64,000 nt of DNA from Stenogyne calaminthoides (GCA_037126765.1 JBBCBC010000021.1:24755434-24819433), one strand, 5' to 3'; numbered from the stretch's first letter, positions 11,183 to 23,334 are shown. Made by a program: numbers and translations. The notes: generated by a model not told the origin, from the sequence alone.

Positions 11183-14100
11183 TGTTCTAGATTTCCTTAA
11201 ACCAATTATTGTTTTGGAACATGCCATAAACTGTCTTTTATACTAAAGAATGTGTAGTGTATGTCTTTCCCTTCTGAGTTTGGATCTTAATCTTAAATTT
11301 GATAAGACTTTGTCTAATTAGTTTCTTAAACGTATTGTTTAATTAGGATCAAGTGTTGTCAAACATGCAAAAGAAGCTAGACATTCTATGTGAGCAGGCG
11401 AATCATTTCAAGAATCAGCCTGAAGTGATTCTAACTACTGTGGAAAGTGATTCTCAGTCATGCCATCATACTCTACCACCAAATGGTTTTTTGGTAAGTT
11501 GTTATGTTAACAGCTTTACTTCTTCTATCTAATCTTATAAAACAATGCAGCCTATACTAAATGATGTTATTTGCTTTCATTTTTAAGACACCAAGTAAAG
11601 GATTAGATGGAGATGATTTGTTCAAGTATAAATTGCCAGTTTCGAATGAGACGGAGCCAGAAGTGCGCCGCATGTCCGATTTTGTCAGATTGGGCTCCTA
11701 GTGTTGCTTCTTCTGTTGATATCCAGGTTAATACTTCACTGTTTTAGTTATGTCTTACATCATTGAGTCTAAATAGCAGCAACTCTAAAACCACTGTTCT
11801 TGCTAGGGGTGAGCACTATTCGGTAAAAACCGAAAAATCGAGCCAAACAGAAATAAAATTTTGGTTCGGTTAATTTGTTATTCGGTTCGATTCAGTTTTT
11901 AATTTTATATTTTTTTGTTTCAGTTTCGGATTCGGTTTTAAGGTAAAATTACCGAAAACCGAAATAATACATTCTATATATATAATCATAATTCTAGTTC
12001 ATTATTCATTTTCTAACCTAAATATTAAACTATATACACATTATATATGGATTATTAATTTGTGTAATAGCGTAGTATCATTGAGTCTTGTATTGTGTTA
12101 TTTAATTTTCGAATTTTTACTGTAAGAAATGAAAATGAACCTTTAAAAATGGTTTAATAATGTCGAATTATTTCTGTTTTTTTGGTTTTTACCGAAATTG
12201 AACCGAACAATTTGGTTCGGTTTAAGATCTGTTATAGCGTAAAATGATTCGCTTTTGGTTTATTATGGTAAATATTTTGGTTATTTAGTTTTGTTATTTC
12301 GGTTCGGTTCATATCCGAATAACCGAATGGTCACCTCTAGTTCTTGCTGTGGAGCTATTCATTGTTTATGCTGCATCTTACTTCTGAGTTCACCTACAAT
12401 TGGAAGTTGTCCCTCTTTACTTTCGAAACAAACCCTTTCACTTCTAGACTCATGCATAGGGATGTTTCAAATCAAATCGAGCCGATCTTTAGAGAGTTTT
12501 AGTTTGGTTTGTTTTTTATTGAGTCAAGTTTGAGTGTAATTATTGTATATCTCATGAGTTTTGTCGAGCTTATTCGAACCTTAATGAGCTAATAATATCA
12601 ATCTTATATTAAATTATTTACCAATTAATTACAAAAATAAAATTATGTATATTTCTATATATCATGTATATCAACTTAATTCTATAATTAATTTAATTAA
12701 ATAATCTTAATTGCATATTTTTTTATCATAAATATTAAGTGTGAAAAATATAAATAAAATCAAACTATTCATTATAATTTGTAAGAGCTAGCTTACGAGC
12801 TTAGTGACAAGCATTAAACCGATAATTTTGGACTATAATTCTTTATGCAGTTAGACACTTTTGCATATGAACATGATATCAACACACTGCGAAGGGAATG
12901 TGAGCAGAAGCATTTGACCATCATGGAATTGTCTACTTCTCTTAACACATCTGAAGTTTTGGGTTCAAAGGTAACATTTTTCACTCTAAAATTCATTTTC
13001 AGGTTTGAAATATTATGTATTATTGGGTAGGTTTCTGAAGTATAGGTTTTTTTTTTTTAAGAATTCCTTCAACCATCAAATAATTTAATGTCCAGCGCCT
13101 AAAGTACGGAATCTTTATTTAAGATATAGTCCTTAAAGTATTAATAGGTCTTACATCCAAGTCTCTAGCTCTGTGACATAGATGGAAGTAGAAGGAAATT
13201 GTCACCTTAATCTATTGTTATTAATAGTTTAATGACAAATTTGACTTATCATGCCATATGTGTCAAAGTTTAATTGAAAAGTTGACAGGTAAGATACATT
13301 TTTTTATCAAATTTCATCACTTAGGGCCTGAACATTATATTTTTCTACTTTTGGTACTCTTTAAATAAAATGTATTCTAGAACGTGTCGAATTAAAACTT
13401 AATATTTTAAAAACATAATGTATTTTATGTTTTTTACTAATTTAGATGGGTTGTGATGATATATCTTCTGTTTCTCTTCATTACTCTCTTGCAATTTCCA
13501 GAGAATCGCAGAATTGGAAGATATCATCCGCAGGAAGAATATGATTATCAACAAGTTTCGAAAGGACATAATACTTCTTGAACAAAAGGTAAGGATCCAT
13601 GTCATATGTCTGCATATTATTACTCCTATCTCTTGGGGGGCGTTTGGTTCACGGGACTGAATTGATTAGGTATGATAGAATTGAGTGGGATTGAGTCAGA
13701 TTGAATTAATTGGACTTGATTGTTTGAGTCTAGATATGCAATTGGATTGTAGGTTTGGAATAAGGGATTATATGGGATACCTATTGAAATGTCATAAGAA
13801 CCTTTTAAATTGAATTGAAACAATCACTTCATTATTGTGAATCTATTCAAACAATAGAAGGACAATAATGTAATTTTGCATTTGGGATATGTTCTATCCT
13901 ATCTTTCACATGGGATTATCATATCTCTCCATGGAGGGATTTAATACATTTTGTAACCAGACTTGAAGTATATCATTGGTCCTCATCCTACAAACCAAAC
14001 GGTAAATTAGTTGGGATTAAAATCATAATCCTAACTTATCCCGCGAACCAAACGGGGCATAAGGGTAATGCAAAGAAAATGGTTACAAAATTGCACGTTG

Positions 14101-14554
14101 TGAACCTAATCTTTATCTCATGTTTCTTGTAATATGTGAGTAGGTGGCGAACCTAACGAGACTCAGGCGATCCTCATTCCCAACAACAATTTCAAATATG
14201 AATCATTTTCCGAAAATGGCCGATAACTTAATTTACGACATGGACTCGACCACTGACCCTTCAGCATCTGAATCCGATAGGTCGTCTCGGAACCCAAGAC
14301 AAACCAAGGCTGTTCAGATAAGTGAAAGAGCTTCAAAAGGTGTCCAAAATTGTAGTCCAGAAGCTAAGAGATCTACTTTGACTGAGAAGAATGTGGCAAG
14401 GGTTCCTCTACATGAGAACTCATATAACCAGGCATCTAATTCTGTTTCGACTTCTATAGTAAAGCATGCAACATATTCTGGTGGAGAAAATAGAAGTAGG
14501 AGACGACCTTCTCTCAAGTCCAAGGACGTAGCTTCGCATAAAACATGGGTTTAA
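10171..14554 (+). CDS. Gene 1: coiled-coil plant protein of unknown function, six exons, frameshift in exon 3
   Basis: Exons are 10171-10518, 11347-11493, 11588-11726, 12851-12970, 13502-13588 and 14144-14554. All introns are GT-AG, and every exon except the third is a multiple of three. The N-terminus (MDFEEGFGPGLPPALVSLSP) and the C-terminal MADNLIYDMDSTTDPSASES resemble a conserved eudicot family that I recall without a function. Residues around 100-165 and the whole of exons 4-5 are charged heptad-like helices, so a coiled coil is likely; a short hydrophobic stretch near residues 85-100 precedes the first. Exon 3 is 139 bp, one base too long. A run of four T at 11680-11683, where three would keep the frame, makes the protein stop at 11699-11701 after 202 residues. 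Without that base the protein would be 416 residues. The extra T may be a sequencing error or a real null allele. Confidence 0.8.
11147..11174. repeat. (AT)n microsatellite in gene 1 intron 1
   Basis: About 14 AT units followed by a T run, inside intron 1. Confidence 0.95.
11803..12340. mobile_element. Non-autonomous TIR element in gene 1 intron 3 (hAT-like)
   Basis: The ends CTAGGGGTGAGCACTATTCG and, at the right reversed, CTAGAGGTGACCATTCGG form imperfect terminal inverted repeats. TTCTTG occurs immediately outside both ends (11797-11802 and 12341-12346). The interior is rich in repeated TTCGGTT/AACCGAA motifs and has no transposase frame. The AGGGGTGAGCA end is typical of a common plant hAT-type family. 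The duplication is 6 bp rather than the usual 8 for hAT, so the class is uncertain. Confidence 0.65.
13637..14062. mobile_element. MITE-like TIR element in gene 1 intron 5
   Basis: The left end GGGGCGTTTGGTTCACGGG and the right end, reversed, GCCCCGTTTGGTTCGCGGG are inverted repeats that extend imperfectly for about 40 bp. Length is about 425 bp with no coding frame. The GTTTGGTT-type end is seen in plant MITEs of the Harbinger and hAT groups. I could not fix a target duplication. Confidence 0.6.
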
Positions 14555-14582
14555 TGTCTATTTAAGTTTGAATGTACATGGT

Positions 14583-14588
14583 AATAAA
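14583..14588 (+). terminator. Candidate poly(A) signal of gene 1
   Basis: AATAAA about 30 bp after the TAA stop, followed by a T-rich stretch. Confidence 0.45.
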
Positions 14589-15218
14589 CCATTACTGAAT
14601 TTGAATTTTGTATAAGGAGCACATGTAAATCCCCGTTTTTTTCGACACATGTCGATTATTAGAAAATCAAATGGCTTTTAGTGCAAAACATATTAGAACA
14701 TAATTAAAATTGGACATAGTTTTTTTTTTTTTTGAATGAATTGCAAAACATATATTGCTATATTGTCTCTATGTGAGATGCGAGATAATAAATTTATTTC
14801 AATAAATTTAAACAAAAAGTTGTTATTTGAGTTAATGGTCAATATTTGTTCAATGTAACATTGTTTTACATAAAAAATTATCTGAGTAGCTTGATGTAAA
14901 ATATTAGTATAGTGTGATTGAACGATTCAAGATCCTGATGAGTGGGCTAGAAGAAAAAAATATTATACTTTATTCATCCTAATTATATAGGCTTTTTTTT
15001 TTTATGAAGTAATTTTTCTTAATTTATTTACAAATATAGCTATGCTTTAATTATGTTATAAAGCTTATTATGTAGAGTTAAAACTAATTTTTTTTCTTAT
15101 TTATTTTGCATTCTAAAAAAGAATTCTTAATTTTTATGGAAAATTCAATCAGCCTATATAATCGAGGGTTGGTCAGGTGTCCATCTAGCTTATACTTATG
15201 ACGACTATTATACCCCGC
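14589..15218. other. AT-rich spacer between gene 1 and the CACTA element
   Basis: AT-rich with several homopolymer T and A runs. No frame, inverted repeat or direct repeat was recognised. Confidence 0.5.
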
Positions 15219-15489
15219 ATTCACTACAAAAAAGATGGATTTTAACGATGGATAGCGACGGTTTTGGCAAGGGAAAAAAATATGTCGTTGAATTAAGCGT
15301 CGCTAATCGTAGCGATAGTTTTTTGGTGACCGTCGCTAAGTAACGAAGGTTTTAGCAAGAGATTTAGCGACTGTTTTTTTTAAATTTATTTTTAGAAAAA
15401 CTTTTTTTAGTTATATACGTCGCTAAAACCGTCGCGAAAATTGTCTCTAAAACTGTCGCTAAATTCGTCGTTAAATCGTGAATTTACGA

Positions 15490-15770
15490 AAAAAATTAGC
15501 TCACGGTAGTTTGAACCCTGGCCCAGGGGGCACCTGGTTGGGCACCGAATCACCCGAGCCACCAACCATCTCAAATACAATCACCAACCATTTCATATGT
15601 AAGCCACCAAACCTCTGAATTGAATGAGACAAATTTTCTCTCACAAGGGGGACCGAACACGGGACCTATGGGGCAAATTTCGCTCACAAGGGGGAACGAA
15701 CACGGGACCTATGGTGCCTAAGTGGGGATCAATCCGCTCGGGCACTTCCTTTCTTGCGTTTACTTACTGA
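15490..15770 (-). mobile_element. SINE-like sequence, apparently two tRNA-type heads
   Basis: Read on the minus strand, GCCCGAGCGGATTG (A-box-like) is followed about 40 bp later by GTGTTCGTTCCCC (B-box-like). Further along GGTTCAAACTACC, another B-box-like string, follows a GGCTCGGGTGATTCGG stretch. CGTGTTCG-type boxes occur twice (near 15640-15670 and 15690-15705). This matches tRNA-derived SINE heads of plants. No poly(A) tail or target duplication was found, so this is a tentative call inside the CACTA element. Confidence 0.4.
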
Positions 15771-16119
15771 AATTAATTCTATATGTCCTAAAAATCCTTT
15801 TCTTCAATTTTTTTTAAATCCTTTATTTCAATTATCCAATTTAATGATTTAACCACATTTTAATATAATAATTATAATTTTTATTTATTTATAAATTTAA
15901 ATCAAATTGAATTATATTAAAATTATATTTGTTTATCTATTTTTAATTCATTTTTTTACACTTTTTTAATTTTAGTTTTATTTGTTTAATTTAACTATGT
16001 AATAATCTTTAAAATAAATATTATATATAACATTTACTTTATAAATTATAAATAAATGATTATATTCTTTTAAAATTGTATTTGTCCTAAAAATTCATTT
16101 TTTAAAAAGTAAATACTAC

Positions 16120-16547
16120 TTTCTTTATAAAAAAAAGTACTACTATACACTTAAACAAGTACTACTTTCTATTTAAACAAGTAATAATTTCTATATAAAC
16201 AAATAATACTTTCTATTTAAATAAGTACTAATTTTCATTTAAACAAATAATACTTTTTATTTAAACAAATAAGACTTTCTATTTAAACAAGTAATACTTT
16301 TAATTTAAATAAGTAATACTTTTCATTTAACCAAGTCCTACTTTTTTATTTAAACAAGTACTACTTTTCTATTTAAACAAGTAATACGTTTCTATTTAAA
16401 CAAATACTACTTTTCATTTAAACAAGTACAATACTACTTTTCATTTAAACACTACTTTTTTATTTAAACAAGTAATACTTTTCTATTTAAACAAGTAATA
16501 CTTTTCATTTAAACAAGTACTACTTTTGTATTTAAACAAGTAATACT
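16120..16547. repeat. Minisatellite of about 20 bp, left part
   Basis: Degenerate tandem units such as TTTCATTTAAACAAGTACTA repeat with small changes. The same array continues at 30996 after the copia insertion, so the two arrays were one before that event. Confidence 0.9.
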
Positions 16548-18120
16548 TGTAGGTCCCGAACGGGTTTTGTGAGGGCAGAAGTCTAGAGGGGAGGGGTGAA
16601 TAGACTTCTGAAAACTTTTGTGCAAATCAGGTGTGAGGGCGATTAACTTTGATCAGAGTGTGAGTGAATCGGTTTTGGGTCGATAATCAACTTCTTGATC
16701 GCTCAAGGCGAGATCGATTCGAGAACTATCGGTTTAAGCGATGTAAAGCGGAAGCTTAAGTTTTACCCGTGTGAAAAACCGGTTTTGATAAATCGATTCC
16801 AAAGTTAATCTTTTAATCGGTTGATTTGAAGTGTCAGGTTTGATCAGATCAGAAGCTTGGTGCTAACTGATCTCAACTTGGAATAAGTATGCGCTTTAAA
16901 GGTTGTGTGCGATTGTGTGTCGGTTAATCAAAGCGGTAAAGGCACACAAGATTTATAGTGGTTCGGACAAACCCGCCCCTACGCCCTCTCTTCCCTATCA
17001 CAAGGGCACCTACTTAACCAATGGACTTTGTTTTATGTGTAAGTCCAACACAAGACACCAACTAGATGTTTAAGGAGTTCACACTCAATCGATCCCGAGA
17101 GATCGAGAACTAGAAACCCTAGTCTCGAAATCTTGCTAAACAACTTAACCTAACTTGGGGGTTTGGGTAAGATTGTTTTGGTTCCAACTATGAAATCTTT
17201 TCTTGAGTATAAGCGACCCTAATGACTAGATGAAAAGATTTCTATGCTAAGAACTTTATGGGATGAACACTTAATGAAAATTAATCTTCTTGTTCGTGTT
17301 CTTGTGCGGAAATCGATATTAGCTTGAGCTTCTTGATTGTTCGGCGTTTAGTTATTTCACTCGAAGTGTGATCCCATATTTATAGACCTTGAAATCAAAG
17401 AGCCGTTGGAGAGCAATTTGAATTTCAGGCTATATTTGGTAGACTTGCAGGCTTGATGTGACGAGCTTCAGGAACGGCATGGCCAAAAGCGTGAATTTGT
17501 ACTTTGTAGCCGTTACAGAAAGGTAGCATCAAATCCCAAGAATTGCCGGCTCCGATCATACGTGTCTTGTTCTTATTGGATAGCAGACTCACTTTTCAGT
17601 GTTGTTCTTCCAACTACGCTTGACATTCTTCTTGTTCAGATCATAGACGTATGATTAGGTGAAACATCAGATTTCACTGGTGGTGACTGATCGATCTGGA
17701 ATCGATCGATCTACTGATAGAGTCTTCGGTGTCGGTTGACTTAGCTTCAACTAGCGGACTTTACCGATGTAGGTCTTCCGTCCGATCTTCTGGAAGTCAT
17801 CTGATCTTCAAGTATACTGAGTTTGAGCTTTATGACTTCAGCTGAGATATCTGACTAGATCAGATCGATCTGATCTTCTGTTCTTTTCTAGCATTCTGGC
17901 CTGTCGGATATCAGCTGTCCTTTGAGTCTTCAGATCTGACCTATACATATTGAGTTTCCCCCTCAATATGTGACCTATCTATTTCATCAGTTGTTCTATA
18001 CAATCATTATCAACTGGTCTCCTATAGCAGGTAATATAAACATCAGTCAGCTAACAGGTCTGATTGGTCCTATTACATGTGTTTTTTGGAACTTTCATCA
18101 AAAATATAAATTTCCCAACA
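16548..18120 (-). repeat. 3' LTR of copia A1
   Basis: Starts TGTAGGTCCCGAACGGG and ends TTTCCCAACA on the + strand. On the minus strand it is preceded by the polypurine tract. The TATA-like region is at about 17367-17385 (minus). It differs from the 5' LTR at many CAG/CTG positions, for example AATCGG here against AATCAG there. Confidence 0.9.
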
Positions 18121-18140
18121 ATTTCCCCCTTTTTGATGAA
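18121..18140 (-). promoter_or_regulatory. Polypurine tract of copia A1
   Basis: The minus strand reads CATCAAAAAGGGGGAAAT directly before the 3' LTR, the primer site for plus-strand DNA synthesis. Confidence 0.8.
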
Positions 18141-18330
18141 ACCAAAACACTTTGAGAAACCAAATACAGTTGATAAAAAATAGAACAGTTAAGAGCATAT
18201 AATCAGAAGACAATGAGACTTTGTCTTAGGATCAGAAAATAAACTTTTCTTATTAAAAGATGTTGATTACATGTTACATCAGAAAAGTTTGAAAATAAGA
18301 ACAGCTGATCCTGAGTAGTCTTCTGATTCT

Positions 18331-21242
18331 TCACTCTTTAGGCTTGTATCCTTCTGGCATCTCTCTTTGATCTTGAGGTACGTTGAAAATCTGATAAAGT
18401 TTCCATTTGACATCATCAGTCTGCTGAGGATCAGTTATGTGCGTTCTGTGCAGGATGTCAAAATAGAATCTTTGAAATGCGAGTCTGTCAAATGAGCCAT
18501 CTGCCTTCTTCGAGTATTCCAACAAATCATACTCTTGGTGAGTTATTTTTACATTGATAAGCTTGGCCTCATTTTCCAGATACTTCAGAAAATCCGGGTA
18601 TTTATTTTCTAACCAGTTGAGGAATTCTTCATCAGGAGATTCTTCTTGTGGAACAAGATTAAGAACAAAGGCATCCAGAAGCCATTCACTCCTGATCTTA
18701 TTCCATTCCTCAAATTTCTTAGCATGCGCAACAGTTTTTTGGATGATCTCATCAACTCTTGCTGGCAGCTTAGGTTCTGGTACGGATTTTCCAGCCCTTC
18801 CTTTCTTTGCTCTCTATTTGAATCTCTTCTTCAGATTTTCTGCCTCTGCCATTTTTTCTGCCCTTCTTTCTTCTTGGCTTTTTCGGGCTTCTTCAGCTAT
18901 CTGTTCTTTGGACATCTTTTCAGTAGTCCGAGTTTGTGATGTCCTCAAGACTGTTATGTCGGGTTGGTTTCTCATTCTGTCCTTCCCCCTTTTTGGTTTG
19001 ATCAAAAAGAGTATTGAGGTGGGAGGTCAGAGAACCAAAGTTGAGTGCGATCGCCCTGTTGAGATCTGCAACAGATATGCCTTGAGTTTGAGCAGTTAGA
19101 TTTTGAATCTTCGATATCAGCTCAGTCTTGACAGATTCCATGGCAAGAGAGAGTGTTTATGTCGGTTTGTCAAGTTTCTCTTTGTCAATCCTAGCTTGTC
19201 GATTGAGCATCGGAAAAAAAACTTGTTGTTGTTCCACCCGAGTCGATTTGGAATCAACGGTCTTTATCGATTCTCATTGACGCGATGGGACCTGATTTGG
19301 GAGAACCGATCTTTGATTGCCCTAACGGGAAATAGCCAATTCCCTTTGATCTGTTATTTCTTTGATGGCAATCTGCCTTTGATCAGCTATCAGTCCCTCA
19401 ACTTCTTCTTTCAGGAGATCTTTGATACAAGATTTGATCTCCTGAAGTTGATCAGTAGTGACGTGTGATGTTGGAATGTTGGGTGTCACTTGATCTGATT
19501 TAGTTGTTTGTGCCTCCAGTGGTTGGTCATGAACTGCAGCACCAGTTCCACTATCATCGGCAGCTCCTGCATCCTTCATGATGACATCGCCCGGGGAGCT
19601 TTGTCGGTAGATCTCGATTCGTCCTGATCCGGCAACCATATCTTCCTGTGGATCAGAGCTTTGACAGGTTTAGCAGTTATCAGCTCAGCTGGTGATCCCA
19701 CTTTAGCAGATTTCCTCATGTCGAAATCGAAGTCTGTAAACTCATCCGCACCGCCCATCTGTTCAATAATTATTATAAAGTCTGAGAAGCTTTTTAATCG
19801 AAGATCTCTCCAGGTGAGGATCTCCATAAATTCCTCTCTTAAGGCAGGATGGGCGACCCGATTACGGATACAACTCATCAATTTCTCTTTCGATTCGCAT
19901 TACGATCAATTTCCCGTTATGATCTTTGTTGATCGGACTCGGGGAATTTTTGTCGATTCGGTTTGATGAGATGTGGAAGGTTAAGTTTGTGCTTGAGTAG
20001 GCGGAAGTTGGCTGATCGGTTCGACTGCGGGGGTTCGCTTTGAAGAAGCGATTTATACGGTTCCACATCGGGTAAAGCTTTTACGGGTTCATGATCTCGA
20101 TTCGAGTTTAGCGGGCAGGTGGAAGAATAGGAGAGACATGCTCGGACCATTAGTCCGAGTGGTGAATCATTTCGAGCTTGAGGAGAAGGAGATCGATCGG
20201 CTTGTGCTTCTTCCTCGAATGATCTGGAGAGCTCTCGGTTTGAGAAGCTTTGCCCGTCGATTTTTCACGATTTTTTGTGTTTACAACGGTGATCTGGCGC
20301 TCTTTCTTCATCTGACTCATCTTCAAGCATCAGAGTCATGGAGGCTTGCTTCGCCTTCTTCGGCCTCTTCTCCTGGGCCTTCACCAGTTTTCTTTTCTTC
20401 TTCTGGGGGGCAACTGGTGTAGACGAAGTTGCTTCCTTGCTTTTTCCTTTCTTTGACTTTGGAGGGTTGGCGCGATATCATCGTCGGTGGCCTAAAGATG
20501 GTCAAGTGGGCTGTTAGAAAAGCCTTATAGGACTTCGGTCAATCATTTCCCATTCGGCATTAGGCAGTTTATCTTTCATAATAACTGCAACCTTGTTGAG
20601 ATTGCTGATTTTTCTCTTCAGATATACCTGCCTCAGTTCATTGACTCCAAATTTCACATGTTCTTGGAGCAGAATGGCCTTCAGGAACCCGTGCCAATTG
20701 ATGTTCTTGGCTTCATCGATTATTGCGACCATCTTTGTACATTTTGAGCGGATGTAAGAGCATCGGGGTGAATGCAATCCCCATAATTGTTTTTTGACAA
20801 TATGTCAAACAACAATCGGTATTTCCTCTTGAGCATTGGCGACAAATCGACGTATGATGTTTGTCGGCCTCTCAAAAGCTCTTTCTCGATCGGCTCATCA
20901 TCGTTCTCCCAGAATGAGCAAAGAGATCCGTCCTTTTGGTAGGTTGAAGCAGACGGGTTATATCATCATTCATCACCGATTTCTTCTCGTTGATCGTCGA
21001 GAGCGGTTCATTTTAACATCCGTATCCACTCTTAAATTCCTTAGGAATTTAATGCTTCATATCGCATCATCGATTGGATTGCGTTGGCGGTATAAAATTT
21101 CTCAAGGCCCTTTTTAGAATTTGCTCGACCTCCATGGATTAGGATCTGAGTGATATTGAACTGCATTTAACTTATCATCCACAATCTTTGTTGCCAGTTC
21201 CGCATAATTGCACATTATCTTTCCCATTCCGTGGGTGGCCAT
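18331..21242 (-). pseudogene. Extra ORF of copia A1 between pol and 3' LTR (env-like position), broken
   Basis: An ATG at 21242-21240 sits exactly after a CTTTGTAG splice acceptor and opens MATHGMGKIMCNYAELATKI before a stop. Open pieces in the same direction follow at 20777-20514, 20150-19917, 19881-19576, 19639-19322, 19141-18920, 19005-18814 and 18525-18331, ending in PEGYKPKE and a stop. The region near 18814-18900 (EEARKSQEERRAEKMAEAE) is strongly helical and probably a coiled coil. No enzyme domain is recognised and no clear transmembrane segment or signal peptide is seen. Sireviruses often carry an extra, env-like ORF here, but the similarity is of position only. Several frame breaks coincide with CGG/CG strings where related copies have CAG/CTG. 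Confidence 0.5.
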
Positions 21243-21392
21243 CTACAAAGGGATGAACCCGATTAAAGTTGTGCATATATATATAAGAACATCACATATG
21301 CGGAAACCAGGAAACAATAAAGCATAACACATGATAAAAACATTTAAGATCAATGGATTTTAAAAAGAATACATCAAATAAACATAAATTAC
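21243..21392 (-). other. Candidate 5' UTR intron of the extra ORF
   Basis: On the minus strand it begins GTAATTTATG and ends CCCTTTGTAG, 150 bp, and the coding ATG follows directly. Together with the TATA box upstream it suggests that the extra ORF has its own spliced transcript. Prediction only. Confidence 0.4.
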
Positions 21393-21525
21393 CAGATTCT
21401 GTTTTTCGGAAAGATGATTTTGAAACTTAGGAAGAACACTTTGAATCTGAGAGAAGTAATCTGGAGTTTTCAGAGAATAAATCGCAAGTTTGTGAAATGG
21501 AAAACTCTGGTATGTTTTTGATGAT

Positions 21526-21535
21526 CTTTATAAAG
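21526..21535 (-). promoter_or_regulatory. TATA box for the extra ORF of copia A1
   Basis: The minus strand reads CTTTATAAAG, about 135 bp before the candidate intron donor and 285 bp before the ATG. The spacing and a C/T-rich leader fit a plant core promoter. Confidence 0.4.
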
Positions 21536-22340
21536 ACGAGGAGGGAAAAAGAAGACAAGATTTGGAAGATCAACCGTTTGAAAAGATTAGACGCTCCAGA
21601 TTAAGCGGTTTTGATCGTAGGGTCAGGAAAAGCACGTACTAAAACCTTTTGGATTTAAAAGCACATTTAGTAGCAGTTAATACATGTTCCCCACGTCCGC
21701 ATTAAATGATTTGCAGGGAATACGTCACAAGGATAGTGGGTACAGTAAGGCAAATAATATCAGATAAGATCCGATAAATAAGCAAAGAACAAGAGAAAAG
21801 AAAAGCGTATCTGGTTGACTGATATTGTAATCAGTCAATACCACTTGTCCATGTTGATTTCACTTGTTGATCTTAGTATTCTGCCTAAGCCTTAAAATTT
21901 CCCAACTGATCCTTTTAACTGATCTTCTTCACTTGCATCTGATCCTCCTTGATCAGTTGAAGTTCCCCCTTCAACTGATATTTCTGTTTTTCCCATAGAC
22001 TGATGTATCTGATTTGTTGGAGTTTCATGCTCAGTTGATCTTCCTCATCTGATCAGCTTTGTATGTAATCAGATTTTAGTTGACTTAATCTGATTCTTCT
22101 CAGATCAAGCCAATTCTTGGGATAAGTGTTACCGCCAAAACTTAGTCTAGAGTAGTAGCTTCTATTACCTAAGTTGGCGCGATTTGACATGCGTAATTAT
22201 CGTCTGAATCTCTCGATATGTCAATCCGCCGTAAATCTCTCCAATTATCGGTCGGCGTGATTTCTACATTTGTCCTTTTGGTCTTGATTTCTCTAAGAGG
22301 TTTTGAGAATTCGTATTTGCATTTGCACCCTTGCTTGGTC
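21536..22340. other. Intergenic block between two divergent candidate promoters of copia A1
   Basis: Contains no sustained frame. The part from 21780 to 22130 is rich in TGATCAGTTGA-type strings and resembles the LTR's own U3 style without being a clear LTR copy. It separates the minus-strand TATA at 21526 from the plus-strand TATA at 22342. Confidence 0.4.
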
Positions 22341-22341
22341 T

Positions 22342-22349
22342 CTATAAAT
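22342..22349 (+). promoter_or_regulatory. TATA box of the antisense unit in copia A1
   Basis: CTATAAAT about 67 bp before the ATG at 22409, followed by a CA-rich stretch suited to a transcription start. Confidence 0.4.
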
Positions 22350-22408
22350 TGGACCAATTGTTTTACACAACATAACCCATTCACCATACTTATCTTCTTT
22401 GTAGAATC

Positions 22409-22747
22409 ATGTATCCTGGTGAACCCTTATTTCCGGTGAAACTTCCGGCAAACACTTTTACCCCTTTTTCAATGATTTCAGCTTCTCAAATCATCCCTGT
22501 GTGTCCCTTATCACTGTCTTCGTCGTCATCAAAGATTTCACATACAATCGTTGCTAAGCTTCTCTACCACCGAGGTGGCGGTTCTGCTATCGCAACTGAG
22601 AAGACACTTCTCCTAACCGTATGCACCTTGTGTGTCTATCGAGATGACGTAACCGTGATCAACAGGACTCGATCGAAAATGAACATGAGTTTGATGCGGT
22701 GCAGATCGACAACAACGGTGATGCCCGTATATCAACTCACCATTTAA
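22409..22747 (+). CDS. Antisense ORF of unknown function inside copia A1
   Basis: A 112-residue frame starts MYPGEPLFPVKLPANTF and runs against the direction of pol, between the pol end and the extra ORF. It is serine-rich near residues 35-45 and has no domain I recognise. Downstream the strand carries T-rich and TTAATGAAAA-type signals near 23038-23050, which could end a transcript. The first half reads well, whereas the part after about 22540 is rich in CGG/CG strings and may be in a corrupted frame. It could be a captured host fragment or a chance frame. The candidate TATA box in front makes it worth testing. Confidence 0.35.
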   Translation: MYPGEPLFPVKLPANTFTPFSMISASQIIPVCPLSLSSSSSKISHTIVAKLLYHRGGGSAIATEKTLLLTVCTLCVYRDDVTVINRTRSKMNMSLMRCRSTTTVMPVYQLTI

Positions 22748-23334
22748 CAGCTGGAGAGCCCACTGACTCTTTCTTAGGGCTCCTGGCTTAAAAATCCTAT
22801 CAAGGCCGCTGTCGCTCCACTGGTTTTAGCTTCAGCTAGCGGCTTTAGGATTTCTTTAAAGCCTCTCTCACCCTTGTTAAGTGGGGGAAAATGAGAGCAT
22901 CAGATTTAAAATCTCTCTCTCCACTTCTTCAAGGGTTAGGATGAGGGTTTAGTGTTAAGGTCTAGGGTTTAGGGTTTATGTACTGACCTCCGGGTCCTTT
23001 TGTACTTGTATCTTGTAATGTAAACGACCTTGGTCTTTATTAATGAAAATTTACATTATTTCATTGTTGTGTAACACATTGTATCCTTATGCGATTTTAA
23101 GCTTTAATCTTGTGAATACCACTTGTGAATCTTGTTGAATTCAAATTTTAATCGACTTACAAAGTATAACCGAACATATTTAATCGAGATAATCCTTTAA
23201 ACGATCAGTTCATTTAATCGATAAACTTTAAATCGATCAAGACCTTCTCATATCGGTTCCTTGATCGATCTTCCGATCGATTGAGATACCAAATTCAACC
23301 GATTTCACTTGAATGATTAGTTTCTTAACCAAAT

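Noticed and set aside
18554..19099. 181-residue open frame on the plus strand
   Set aside because: It is the antisense shadow of the minus-strand extra ORF of copia A1, with a biased composition (rich in F, S and L) and no domain.
22945..22985. TAGGGTTTAGGGTTTA, telomere-like
   Set aside because: Only two to three imperfect units; this is a telobox-type motif and not an interstitial telomere array.
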